Part shown: positions 51,757 through 63,040 of the stretch, one piece after another
How the letters are laid out: every line of letters starts with the position of its first letter
Numbering within the stretch: the stretch's first letter is position 1
NCBI GenBank assembly: GCA_033032175.1
Contig: CM065321.1
Coordinates: 7,586,501-7,650,500 of the forward strand
Direction of reading: 5' to 3'
DNA: 64,000 nt
Origin: Saturnia japonica
Lineage: Eukaryota > Arthropoda > Insecta > Lepidoptera > Saturniidae
Notes under the pieces: generated by a model
Databases searched by the model: none
What the model was told of the DNA's origin: nothing
The model's input: the letters and a program-made list of their open reading frames with translations, nothing else
Position numbers and translations under genes: made by a program

Positions 51757-52818
51757 AATTGCGGGCTGCCGTTAACGTAAAAATCTTTGGTATATCAAAA
51801 TATATTATGTTAAAAAAATGTTTGTGTGTACCAGAGTACACAGGTAAGAAGTGAAACTTCTTTACGAGATATTATTTTTCTACTATTTGCAACTTCACGA
51901 AAATGGGGTAGATAAGACTTAAGCCTTAAGAAAAACAATTTTTTCCGTATTAAATTAAAGCTATTTTACTATTATAGACATGCATACAATTAATGAGTAA
52001 TTTATTTTATCATTGTTCTTATTATAATATCATTGCTATTTATTTATTGTATTATATTTACAAGTTATGAATAAATAATTGGAATTATCTTTTCAAAGTA
52101 ATACAATTATATGATGACAGTTAATCTTGTAGAAATGCAACGATTTTATAAAATTAAAAATGAATAAATAAAATATTAAAAACGAATAATTAAAAAATAT
52201 GTACGTATACATATTTTTATTTTCTAATCGTGTTTTGTTTTATTTTTAAATTATTATTTAATTTATATTTTTTATTGTTTTTAGAATTAATAATGTTCAC
52301 TAGATTTACTGTCATATTTATTAATACTTGCTAATTTTAACAGATTTATATACATTAACTGATACTTACAATCAAAAAGTGAGGTTAACTTCAAATAAAT
52401 ATTAAAATCATGCTCATACGTGTTGAATTTATAAAACGAAATATATAATCACTCTCACTTTTCTTGTAAATTCACTTAAATTTGAATAAGTCTTTTGTAT
52501 TTTATCACTTTCAAATTAATATATTGTTATTCTTATTTCAAACCAAACTTCAAAACTAATATATTGTTGTTATTATTATAATATATAACATTATATTCTT
52601 TACGTCACTTTACTAAACTTTGATAAAAAAGCAACATGGCGCGTAACCGAAAAACGTTACGATTGCTACAAAAATTTCTCCCATACGTCGATAAAGAAGT
52701 TTCACTTCAAAAATATCACTACGTCATGTACTACAATTATTGATTTTATATATGTCCATTAAAAACGTCAATAGGTTGATTTTAAGTTTATTCTAAACAC
52801 AAAATAATAAATATTTAC
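51757..52818. other. very AT-rich, no gene seen
   Basis: Long A/T tracts. No coding or repeat structure that I can assign. Confidence 0.4.
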
Positions 52819-53500
52819 ATTTGAAATTCTCTAAAATTTATATATACGATAACATGTATGCAATCGCAGCTAGTTACAAGGAACCGCTAATGTAATACGA
52901 AATACCAATAGATACCTAATACAAAAATTACAAACTAATCTATGAATAAAACTAATATCCGTATTAGCTAAAACACTGATATTAGTTAAAAACGGTGTCT
53001 ATTAAAGTTATTCTATAATACGAAATACAAATACATATGTAATACAAATATTACAAACAAATCTATGAATCTAACTAATATCCGTATTAGCTAATACACT
53101 GATATTCGTTAAAAACGGTGCCTAATATAGTGATTCTGTTCTTATTGCTTGCTTACTGTTATACTAACCCATGCAGTTTTCATATGACGCCCGACGTGTA
53201 TAATGATGTATTTACTATACATACCTAGCTGCGCATACGATAAGCCAGCAGCCAGCGGTCGTTTCTATGCGAAGTTTCAAATCATGTAGTTATCTTGCTT
53301 ACTCGCAAGATGCGCCCCCCCCTCCCCCCTATAACGGACAAAGAGAGTGGTAATTTGCGGTGACTGGCCGTGCGGATCGTGAATCGGGTGCCTATTATTT
53401 GACTAATGTTTGTTAATCTATTATTCTGTATTCGTTTGTCATAATATATTAGTTCGTGGCGCGTATATAATCCCTGTACCTATTACGAATATGTTCGTTA
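52819..53500 (+). repeat. long direct repeat, left copy
   Basis: Aligns with 55168-55728 in the same orientation, from TTTGAAATTCTC to the GAATAT(G/A)TTCG box. The left copy has an internal tandem duplication of about 124 bp (52890-53013 and 53014-53138), each with AATATCCGTATTAGCTAA. Bases 53317-53330 form a C-rich run. Confidence 0.75.
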
Positions 53501-54009
53501 CACCTCTAGTACTCGGTAGCTCGGTACAGACAAATCGGTACAGGTCGGTACTGTACAGTGTGGGTTTAATAGGCCCATGTTATCTTATGCGTTTACATAT
53601 CGTCGGGGATAGTGCAAATCCGCTAAACTAGCATTGGATAATTCCGCGTATCTGACACATGTAGGCAATTTTGAATTTTGCGGCCAATTCACGTAAGATC
53701 CTGATTGGCAGCCTCCTCATTGACATGGCTTTTATTCGACCAATAGTTAGCAAGAAATTGCCTAAAAACAATACTACGTATCTACACTGTCGATACCGCG
53801 TATGTCATCAGGGAGCGTATTCATTGCTTTTCTTTTTAACTCAGTATTTATGTTGAAAATTATAATTACAACAGCAGGTTAACTAAGTATTTTCTCTGTT
53901 AAATATCAATATTAAGTATGCTTTAAGTTAATTTCAACTGTTTTTTCTCAACCTAAACCAAATTTATTAATTAACTATGATAAGTTTACAGAAACGAATT
54001 GATTAAATA

Positions 54010-55110
54010 TTTTTAGCGAATTTTGGAAGATGACCTGTATAGAAAAGAAATTTTTTGTTTCATCTCTAATAGATAGAAAACCAACTAAAAGGAAAACCAC
54101 TGAAAGGGCTGATACAAGACGAAGTAGTACAAAAGTTTACTATTTCAAATTAAATTATCAAAAAGTGAGAGTATGCTTAAAGACATTCTTATGACTATTG
54201 GGAATTAAGGAGTGGACTGTAAGGTACTGGCTTGGAGAGAAACCAAATAATGAAACGAATAATAGAAACCAGAGTGATGTTGCAGTGCCTAAGTTGAAAG
54301 AGTTAGTTCAAATATTTTTAAGATCCCTATCCAAAATACCTTCTCATTATTGTAAAAAAGAAAGTACAAAATTATATTTAGAACCGATTATACAATCTAA
54401 GCGTGAACTCTATCGTATCTATGTTGAAGAGGCAACAAAAAATGGACAAAAATCGGCTTCCAGAAAACTTTTCTACGATATTTTGAAAGATGAAAACATA
54501 GCCTTGTTTTAAACAAAAAAAGATGCATGTGATTTATGTTGTTCATACATAAAAGGCAATGTTACAGAGGAAATATTATATAAACAACATGTACCACGAA
54601 AATATTTAGCTAAACAGGGAAAGGCTTTAGACAAAGAAGCCGCGAGAAAAGGAGCTCTTCGCGTAATGACAGCCGATTTACAAGCTGTGTAATTATGTCC
54701 AGTTTTGACAGCCAGTGCATTATATTTTAAAACCAAGCTGACAGTTCATAATTATACGATATACTATCTGGCTACTTATAATGTAAAGTGCTATTGATTT
54801 GATGAGACATCAACATACACTTAATTTTTTTTCGATTATTTACAGAAAATCATTGAAGAAAGTCATAACCACGTTGTTATTTTCACTGATGGATGTACAT
54901 CACAAAACAGAAATGTTATAATTTCGAACGCTCTTCTGGATTTGGCGATGGAAAAAAAACGATGTTATTACACAAAAAAATATTAGAAAAAGGTCATACT
55001 CAAATGGAGGTGGATTCAGTTTACTCCGTAATTGAAAGTTATAACACCATGAAATATTTTTACTTAGTCAATACTGTACGGTTACCAAAGAAACTAGGCT
55101 GAAGCCATCT
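54010..55110 (+). pseudogene. transposase-like relic of an uncharacterised family
   Basis: One reading frame runs through several in-frame stops (near 54190, 54510 and 54690, and a Trp-to-stop near 54795). In order: EKKFFVSSLIDRKPTKRKTT, KIPSHYCKKESTKLYLEPII, a Cys motif KKDACDLCCSY, VMTADLQAV, ASALYFKTKLTVHNYTIY, then after a gap VVIFTDGCTSQNRNVIISNA and EKGHTQMEVDSVYSVIE in a shifted frame. The spaced acidic residues in MTADLQ, FTDGC and QMEVDS look like a DDE/D catalytic triad. I have a memory of similar arthropod proteins but no reliable family name. It lies between the two long direct repeats. Confidence 0.55.
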
Positions 55111-55167
55111 CCATGTGAGGTAGCGACGGTTGACCACACTTTTTTAAAGGATTAAAGCATTAAAAGT

Positions 55168-55728
55168 ATTTGAAATTCTCAAAAATTTATAAATGAGATA
55201 ACATGCATGCATTCGCTGTGAGTTACAAGGAACTAAAGGAACCACTAGTATATTACGAAATATGAATAGATACCTAATACACACAAAAATTACAAACTAA
55301 TCTATGAATATGATTAATATACGTATTAGCTAATACACTTTTATTCGTAAAACCGGTGCCTAATATACTGATTCGTTTATTATTGCTTGCTCACTGTGTT
55401 ACCAACCCATGAAGTTTTCATTCGAAGCCCGACTTGTATAATTATGTCTTTACAATTCATTTAAAGCTACGTATAGGATAAGCAAGCTTCCAGCGCTCGT
55501 TTCTATTCGAAGTTTCAAATCATGTAGTCATATTGCTTACTCATAAGACTTGCACCACTATAGCGGACAGAGAGGTACTCCGCGGTGATTCGCCGCGCGG
55601 ATCCTGAATAACTTGCCTATTATTTGACTTATATCTGGTACCCTATTATTCTCTATTCGTATTATAATATTATATTATTTCGCGGCTCTCTTTATAATAC
55701 CTGTACTTATTAGGAATATATTCGGCAC
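55168..55728 (+). repeat. long direct repeat, right copy
   Basis: Same order as 52819-53500 but with only one copy of the internal 124-bp unit. The two copies have clearly diverged, so they are old. Confidence 0.75.
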
Positions 55729-57004
55729 ACATTTAACATTAACAAAAGGGCGCTCATTGTGTGGACAATGTGGACACATGTTGGTCAGCAATATCAGCAT
55801 ACTGTTATTAAAGTCAATTCAGCACTTTGACAACGTTTGTTCCCATTTTCACCTCGCGCCAAAAGTGCCTTGTCTGATTGTATGTTTGAATTAGACGCTA
55901 TTAGAACGCATTTTTAGCAGTCAACCACATTATGACCTGTACTTGTAATGAAAAATGAAGTACCTAGTGTTCGAAGCAGGAAAAGAAACATTTGGCTCGT
56001 TTGCGTAGACCAGTTGGCAGCACTGACATTTGTGAATTTTTGTGATAGCAGCATAGATGGGGATGAACGATACCAGTCAGAATTATACATATACTTTTAC
56101 CTGATACCGTTTTAGAAGGAAAGTATCAATTCCTTCTTGGTACTAATGAAAAACTATCGATACTTGTATTGATAGTTACTCGTATAGTTTTTTGAAGTGA
56201 AACTTTTTTTGGGACGGTTTGAATTAGATTTTAGTACACGAAAATGTGTAACGAAAAAGAGATAGCTATAAATGTATATAAACGTATTAGGCTGTGAGAG
56301 AATGAGATACAATGCGATCCTATATAGCTTCCCAATTCTTCGTCTATTCTTGATGCACTCGAAATATACATAAAGAGATGGAGAGATAGAGAGAGAGAGA
56401 TAAAGAGAAGTTTGACTTCTACTGCGTATGAACCCAATCTCAAATTTTTTTCTAATATTTTAAAACTAGTTATAACCATTTGGTGTTTCAATTCACAGTT
56501 TACGAGAAATAGTCAAAAGCAACAACTTTAAATTTCCCGTTAAACGTTTTTTTCGATGCCGTGAATGTCGAACCGGCTTTGCCGGATCCACTGGTGCTAC
56601 AGGTAGAGACATTTTCATTTACAAGCTTTTACATTTTTGTATGATCCGCCCATTTTCCTTTTTAAATGTGTATCTATTAAGGTTCCCAGATCTTCATATA
56701 AGTTATGAAGACACCAAAAATTTTTTTACGCTTCCCAACAGTGTGCTTTTCTGAAATTTAACACATTCAATTGTAGAAGAAAATTTATTTACTTTGTTAT
56801 GAGTCATTTTATCATGAATATGGTTTAATATAAATTGACATAATTTTCGCTGCAATATTCTATAGTAACGAATGTGAATAATTTTAAAATAAACACTATT
56901 TGCTATATCTACCAATAGATTAGCGATTCATAGTTGTTTTTGGATTATACTGTAGATGCTATATTCACTAGGTACTATAATAACAAAATTTAAAATTTTA
57001 ATCA
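55729..57004. other. non-coding, with GA microsatellite
   Basis: A GAGATAGAGAGAGAGAGA tract lies at about 56380-56400. Open frames at 56231-56491 and 56703-56915 have no domain. Confidence 0.4.
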
Positions 57005-57345
57005 CACTTTCTACTTCTTCCTAACTTGGCAACCGGCCCTATTTAATGAAGACCATTACTGCCATTATCGAGTGAATGATATTATCATGTGGTATGACGA
57101 TTCAGTATTCTAACAAGATGGTGGCTCCCTTGTTAGAACATTCTAGGAAGTTTTTGTGGGATCTCGGAATGAATGCTTTCTGCTTATATTTATAATCCAC
57201 CTCACTTATGCACAAAACCAAACTATATCACGCAAAACGCCAACAATATTACATAATAAAGGGTCAAAAACCTAAGTAAATGAATTAAAAATAGAAACCA
57301 CAACATGTCACTTCAAGATCCCGCCAAAAACTCCAATCACACTTT
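57005..57345 (+). mobile_element. repeat carrying MITE family N, copy 4
   Basis: The outer part (CTTCCTAACTTGGCAACCGG) also occurs near 25540 in reverse and near 3430. The MITE spans about 57148-57334, from GGAAGTTTTTGTGGGATCTC to AAGATCCCGCCAAAAACTCC. Confidence 0.65.
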
Positions 57346-58024
57346 CGTATAACAATAACAAAACTATAAAACTAGGCACGTGAATTCATCGAATGTTTGT
57401 TTACATTCAAAATGCAAATTTGATCTTGTAAAGTTCCGACTTAAACTAGTGACGAGTGACATCTACCGTAGCGGTTACCGAATCTACTCGAATGAAAACA
57501 AACTTTATTTAAATTTATTTTCACTCTAATAAGATTTTTATTAATTCACTTGAGTCACTCGAGTAAAAAACGGCTCGAGTCGCATCACTATTGGACGATA
57601 TTTTGTATTTTGTTTAAATTGGCACGTTTTGTTAGTTTTGTATTATTCTATGGCAGAGAAATGGCACAGATTGGTTATTAGTAGCTAGCAGAGATTTATA
57701 ACAATTGTAGCTAGCTCTCGGTAAATAGTATATTCCATAGATTAATATGAATATACGGAAAGTATATTCTTTGGTAGCTAGCTAGCTAGCTAACTGTGAG
57801 CTAACCAGCTCAAAACATTTACTATCGGGTCTAGGCGGGCTAGCTAGTTTCATCAGAAAATGTGTATGATAGGATCAAAAATGTTTAAATCTGTAAAACT
57901 TTTAATTGAAAGAAATTAAGAAACATAGATTAGGGATATCGCGATTTTAGAAAAGACATTTTTAAAGCCACTATTTTGTTTTGCTTTCCTTAAATTTTTT
58001 TTTGATACTGATGGGTTTGTTAAA
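57346..58024 (+). promoter_or_regulatory. DET1 upstream region
   Basis: Presumed 5' flank and 5' UTR of DET1. It contains a TAGC-type microsatellite (57776-57798) and a small hairpin, GTATATTC with its complement, at 57728-57756. No TATA box clearly placed. Confidence 0.3.
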
Positions 58025-58354
58025 ATGAAAAGAAAAATGTCATCTACCAGTAATCCAACCAACGTATACTATGAAGACCCTCCACCAGGGGCTCAAAATG
58101 AAGAGTTCTTTTGTACACAGCCAATAGTGCCAAGGAAAATTAAGCCTCAAAATATAGTTATAAGGCTTATGGAAAGGGAAATTCATGGGTCTCGTAACCC
58201 TGGAACTCATTTTCATGTTGTGCGGGAGTTTTACCAGAATGTGTTTCCAAATCTAACTATAGTTAATGTTGAAAAGCCACCTTGTTTTCTGAGGAAGTTC
58301 AGCACGGATGGGAAACATTTTATTGCCTTTTCTGCTGACCAAACTTCACTTGAG
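58025..58354 (+). CDS. DET1: DET1 homologue, first coding exon
   Basis: 110 codons from ATG at 58025, followed by donor GTATGC in phase 0. From about residue 36 the sequence matches the N-terminus of animal DET1: [40 protein letters not shown] and ADQTSLE. Animal DET1 is a WD-like protein that, with DDB1, DDA1 and COP1, forms a CRL4-type ubiquitin ligase acting in the nucleus, targeting factors such as c-Jun in mammals. The first 35 residues, Ser/Pro/Glu-rich, are longer than in human DET1. A second in-frame Met at residue 5 could be the start. The next exon (expected to begin with an IYEYQG-like sequence) was not found before the window ends. Confidence 0.9.
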
Positions 58355-58439
58355 GTATGCATAAGATTTGTTTTTGATTTTTTAGATTAGATTAGATTTA
58401 GATTGATTGTGTATTTTGATAATTATTATCATTTAAAAA

Positions 58440-59297
58440 ATGTTTTATGGAAGGTTTATATATATAATACATTTCAATGAAGTTTTTGTATAGTAGAGAA
58501 AATTCAATTATTTGTAATTAATTTGTAAAAAAATGATTTTCGGGTGCTCACATAGCTGACACTGGCTAAACATTATGAAATACATCAAAATAATATTCTA
58601 AAGAATTGTAGTTCTTCAAAAAGCCTAGAGAAGAGTCAGCGATGGCATATGTTTCTATCCTAAGGTTGACTCAAAGTAACCATTTTTATCTTCTATTTTC
58701 TATTTAATAAGCTATTTTCACGAATTCAGTATTAATCTTTATCCAGAAAAGTTTGTGAGTTAACTTGGGAATTTAATGTAGATTAAGATTGTTCTTTACA
58801 GTTTTCCATTTAAATGAAAATCTTAGAAGATATCGCGAATCCAAAATTATCCAGGACCAAAGAAATCCTGTCTAAAAAAACTATGATATATTGTGAGATG
58901 CAAGCTAAATGTACTATTCATAACTAAGAAGTTATGTAACATACCGTCATGCCTGTATCCCCAAAGTGTTAGGCAGAGGTGTACACCACAGTTCACCGGG
59001 CACGTTTTAGGTCCCATGTAATAGGGAGAGAGCCTATTGTCATTAAACAGGCGCAAAGCCAAATTCCAAGCTATTACTGAGAATTTCATAGAAAAACCCA
59101 AGAGCACTTTACTCAACCTAAGAATCATAACATAACAATAAGAACATAGCAGTCATGTTTAGGACCACTAGGCTAATGAGGCAGTTATGAACTATCAATA
59201 ATTAAGCTATGAACTCTAAATCAGGATTTTTAAAAACATAAAATACACCAGTTTGTAAATTGTATCCATCCAAAGCTGGGGCGGGTCACTAGTTGTA
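58440..59297 (+). mobile_element. composite Helitron-like repeat, uninterrupted copy
   Basis: Aligns with the split element 6340-9527: AAAGAATTGTAGTTCTTCAAA (58609), then a region absent from the other only because of its RTE insertion, then a minus-strand SINE and the end GGGGCGGGTCACTAGT. It lies in DET1 intron 1. Confidence 0.65.
58925..59195 (-). mobile_element. SINE family S, copy 3
   Basis: Reverse copy of 1378-1645, with tail near 58945-58990 and the tRNA-like head near 59100-59180. A short tail-only piece of the family also lies at 60645-60700 on the plus strand. Confidence 0.6.
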
Positions 59298-59623
59298 TAT
59301 AAAGCTAACTTCCCGCTCTGTGGTATTGCTTGTATAATAGTTTGGGCTGGGTGATGATGAGCCTTTTATAATATGTAGATTGCAATGACAATGTTATTAT
59401 TATTTTTATATATCCTGTTAAATATTTTTCATTTGCTTTTCATATAAAAAGTTGAATAAAGTAAAGTTGAGAAAGTAAGTAAAGAGAGTTAAGTTAAAAG
59501 TTGTATAGTATAAATGTCAATCATTGCAATGTTAATGTTAAAGTGAGATTTATGGTACTGCTGTTTTTTGAAAATTACATATTTCTATTCTAAACCATAT
59601 GTTAATCAACTGCATTACTTTAG

Positions 59624-59745
59624 GTGCAATATCTAATTAAATGTATTCTAAGAATATGTACTGATGTTTTTCCTCTTAATTTACTAGTGGTTGAAGTAGA
59701 TAGAGAATTATTCCCCGATTATAACGTAACTATTCCCATTACAAG
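59624..59745 (+). CDS. orphan candidate exon
   Basis: A 122-base open segment between TTACTTTAG and GTAATT, phase 0 at the left, which would follow DET1 exon 1 in frame. It encodes ILRICTDVFPLNLLVVEVDR and FPDYNVTIPIT-like residues. It does not resemble the known second part of DET1. It could be an exon of an unknown overlapping gene, a transposon-derived exon or chance. Confidence 0.25.
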
Positions 59746-60289
59746 GTAATTAGCCGTTTTCGAGAAAATTAATAAAAACTATCTTAACCTCAAACCTAAC
59801 AAAACATGAAAATGACGTTTATTTAGAGATGCCAGATGAACAAATACTAAAATAGTTCGAAAATTGTGACGAAGTTGTACCTTTTTTAGTTTAATAAATT
59901 ACCAATAGCACATATTAAAGAGGTTCATAATATTTTGATAGTAATAAATGTTTATAAATACATAAAATAAAATTCATAATTAAGCAATTTACTAGTATAA
60001 TGTCATTTTGTTATTTCGGTAATTTTTAGAAATTGTTACTACATTTTCTTAAATTTCATGAGTTGGCAACTCAATTTAAGGCCACTTGACTTTGATAAAC
60101 AAAGTTTGTTTTGTTTGCACCGATTTTCTTTCACAACTGATTTACGTACTTTGGACTTCCATTATTGTATACTAATTCAGCAGCCGCAACATCTTGCATC
60201 ACCTTTCGTGTAGTTAGCGTATAAGTAAACGCGACAAATGTATGGGAATCGGCAGCCTGAATATTTTTTTGACGTATCATATCGTCAGT

Positions 60290-60512
60290 TTACCACCATA
60301 CATACGGATTACTGGCGGGCATATGATTGTTTAGGGGGATCATGGTTTCATCCATTGCAAAGTCAACCACATTGACCCAGAAAATCCCTTTGTGGCTGGG
60401 GACGGCACGCACACAACGCATTGAATCACAGTGGTGTGTCATCAAACAATATTTCCAAAAAGATAATTTTAATAATAGAGAAAATTTTACTGATTTACTA
60501 AATATCATGTGA
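60290..60512 (+). pseudogene. Merlin/IS1595-like transposase fragment
   Basis: The plus strand reads TIHTDYWRAYDCLGG, then in a shifted frame KVNHIDPENPFVAGDGTHT, then in a third frame TQRIESQWCVIKQYF. This order (SDxWxAY, VNHxxxFVDP, GTHTxxIExxW) is the C-terminal half of ISXO2-like/Merlin transposases. Two frameshifts make it a fossil. It lies downstream of DET1 exon 1. Confidence 0.65.
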
Positions 60513-60699
60513 TATGCAATGTGATGAAACAAAAGAAAGATTCCTTTGAGGAATTAATTAGGGCAATTAATTACATTTATAATAAATGAAAACATAGAAA
60601 ATGTGTTGTTTTATTGAAAAATTAAATTTACTAAAACCACAGTAGTACACTCCTGCCTAACCCTTCGGGGATACAGGCGTGAAAGTATGTTATGTTAAG

Positions 60700-61230
60700 G
60701 ATACTAAAGTTTTATGTAAATTTTAGTAATTTGTTGACAAATAGGTAGCGAGTAGCGTCCGAAGGGAGCGACGATCGTGTTAGGTATCATGTTTATTCTG
60801 AGTAAAATCCCATCAAAATCTTGAATTTAACTATAAAACATAAAACCCGTATACCTCTGTCCAGGAAGGTTATTTCTTCATGGGAATAGTGTCAGAGGGT
60901 GGGTGGCTGCCCCCGTCAACCTCCCTGATCCATTTCTTGCCTCTAATATTACAAGAGATTACAAAATGTGGAAATTTCAGATTTGCCCTTGAAACTTTGA
61001 ATCCCTATAACTTAGCTCTGGTGAGTTACCTTGTAACGGGAGTAGTGTCATAGGGTTTAGGGGCACCCCCCTCCCAACCCCCTCGCTCCCGTATCCCTTC
61101 GCATGCCAAACGATTCTAAATTTTAACCCAGGATTGGTTTAATTGATTAAGTTGTGGTAATGTAAATATGTAGGTCTTTAAGGAGTTTTTCCCAATCAGA
61201 TAACACAATAAAATTTCGAAAAAATTATAT
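60700..61230. other. non-coding
   Basis: No gene. Pyrimidine-rich stretches near 60930 and 61060-61090. Confidence 0.35.
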
Positions 61231-61774
61231 TAAATATTTCCTTATTTTCTTGATGACAATTCTAATTTGATAGTTGTAGTGTTGTGATCAAATAAGTAAT
61301 GATATCGATCGCATATCTCATGACGATGACGATGACGATTCATCAGATTTTGATTAAAATAAATAAATGAAGATTACCTGTCCTTAAAATTACATATTTA
61401 CTTGCATTGTTGAGTACCTACCTATACCTACTTATTTTACAACAGCTTCGAAAATTTTGAAGAAGTTGGCATTATCAATCAAGAATTAATACGTGTAACA
61501 TCTTGTAATGAAATATAATAATAGTTATTACATTTGTACAAAAGTATCCGGCAGTAGTTTGGATTCTTACATTTTGTAAAAAAATATCGGGTCTGTTATC
61601 GTGTTAAGTTTATCGATATAGCTCCATCCCTATCAGTTTCTCCGACTCTGGTATAACCTTGTACGTGTGTAAACGTCATATTTTTATAAAATAATTCATA
61701 CATAATGTAAAAAAGACGCCCATTCAAGTTTTCACAGGAGCTGTCATCGAGGAAATAAAGAAATGGAAATGGTA
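61231..61774 (-). mobile_element. MITE family M, copy 3
   Basis: Reverse-oriented, sharing with copy 2 the box AATATCGGGTCTGTTATCG and CCATCCCTATCAGTTTCTCC. The right terminus GAAATGGAAATGGTA is followed by TA. The left terminus is less well kept. Confidence 0.75.
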
Positions 61775-62100
61775 TAGTTAGTCATTTATAGGATAAACAT
61801 GACGTGCCCGTGATTTCACCCATATAATGTAGAAGAAATCACTGATTGACGACTTATAATACTTCAGTATAGACAATATTTATATCGGGCGGCCAGATGG
61901 TCACATCGCGGCATCGCACGAAACGTTCACGCCACTACTACTATAGATATAGACGGGAGCGAGTGTCGAATTATTTTAATTTTGCATTATCTCTCAAACT
62001 ATGCGTCCAAATATAACATGCTGTAAAAGATCAAATTTATCTTGATTAAATTGTCTTTGTTCATAAGGATTAATATGCCATGCTTAAAAATAATGCTCAT

Positions 62101-62280
62101 AAATTTTTAGCGGAGGTGAGGAACAGAGAGTAAAGTTCCTCATTCGCCATAGAAAAGGGAGGATCCTCCTGCCAGACGGGTGCTATGTCTAAATTTTTAG
62201 CGGAGGTGAGGAACAGAGAGTAAAGTTCATCATTCGCCATAGAAAAGGGAGGATCCTCCTGCCAGACGGGTGCTATGTCT
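62101..62280. repeat. 90-bp tandem duplication
   Basis: 62101-62190 and 62191-62280 differ at a single base (C at 62139, A at 62229). It overlaps the start of dispersed repeat R. Confidence 0.95.
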
Positions 62281-62450
62281 GGCGGGCAGCTGCCCCGACG
62301 GTTGTAGTCGGGTTCTTGTATATATACTAAACGATTGAGTTAATTTCTATAGCGCAATGTAGGATAGTAGGATGCGGCTTGATAGATGTCGCTATGTGTC
62401 GCTACGTAGTTGCGTCGATGCGTTGATGCGTTAGTTGTGGCGAGAGATGT
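62155..62450 (-). repeat. dispersed repeat R, copy 2
   Basis: Reverse relative of 2596-2795, including GGCGGGCAGCTGCCCCGACG and the CAATGTAGGATAGTAGGATG box. Confidence 0.65.
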
Positions 62451-63040
62451 CGCTACAAATTAATTTTTAATTTTCAACAAAAAAAGGAAATTACCTTATT
62501 GTGACTTATGTATAAGAGATAGATATGCTATCACAGATTATTTTTTAGAAATACTAATGATCAATATTTTCGTAGAACATTGTATTTACCTATCATTAAC
62601 CATTAAGCCAGCGCACGCGAATAAGGTAATTCGCGAGGGCTTCGACTTCCGACTTACCTAACAAAAATGAGTTTTTAAGGCTAGGTGGAAAATTGAATTA
62701 TTCGAATCTAACTGGTAGTTCCAGAGATTAGCATGTTTAAACAAACAAAAAAAAAAACTTGCCACTTTATTATTTTAATAAGTATAGATGTAATTCTTTA
62801 GAAAACAGCATACATAATTATTTTATAAAACATAGTGTCATTAAGTAGATGTTTTATAATGTTCATTAAGTCTAAACCAGTCTCTGTTACAACGTAAAGT
62901 ACAAATTATCTACAAAACAGTATTTAATATAGTTGAGGTCCATGGTAGTTGTATAATAATGATAATAATGTCCTGTTTCTGCTGTGTAACTAGGCAAAGA
63001 GAGCCTCTCAAGGGAATATAATAATAATATGTGCCGTTCT
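62451..63040. other. non-coding with Helitron scrap
   Basis: 62700-62790 resembles the left end of Helitron family A in reverse (AGATTAGCATGTTTAAACAA). Otherwise nothing seen. Confidence 0.45.

Noticed and set aside
52819..55728. LTR retrotransposon
   Set aside because: No gag, protease or reverse transcriptase lies between the repeats, no primer-binding site was seen, and the relic is DDE-like.
59624..59745. Second exon of DET1
   Set aside because: The frame fits but the residues do not match the expected continuation, so it is listed only as an orphan candidate.
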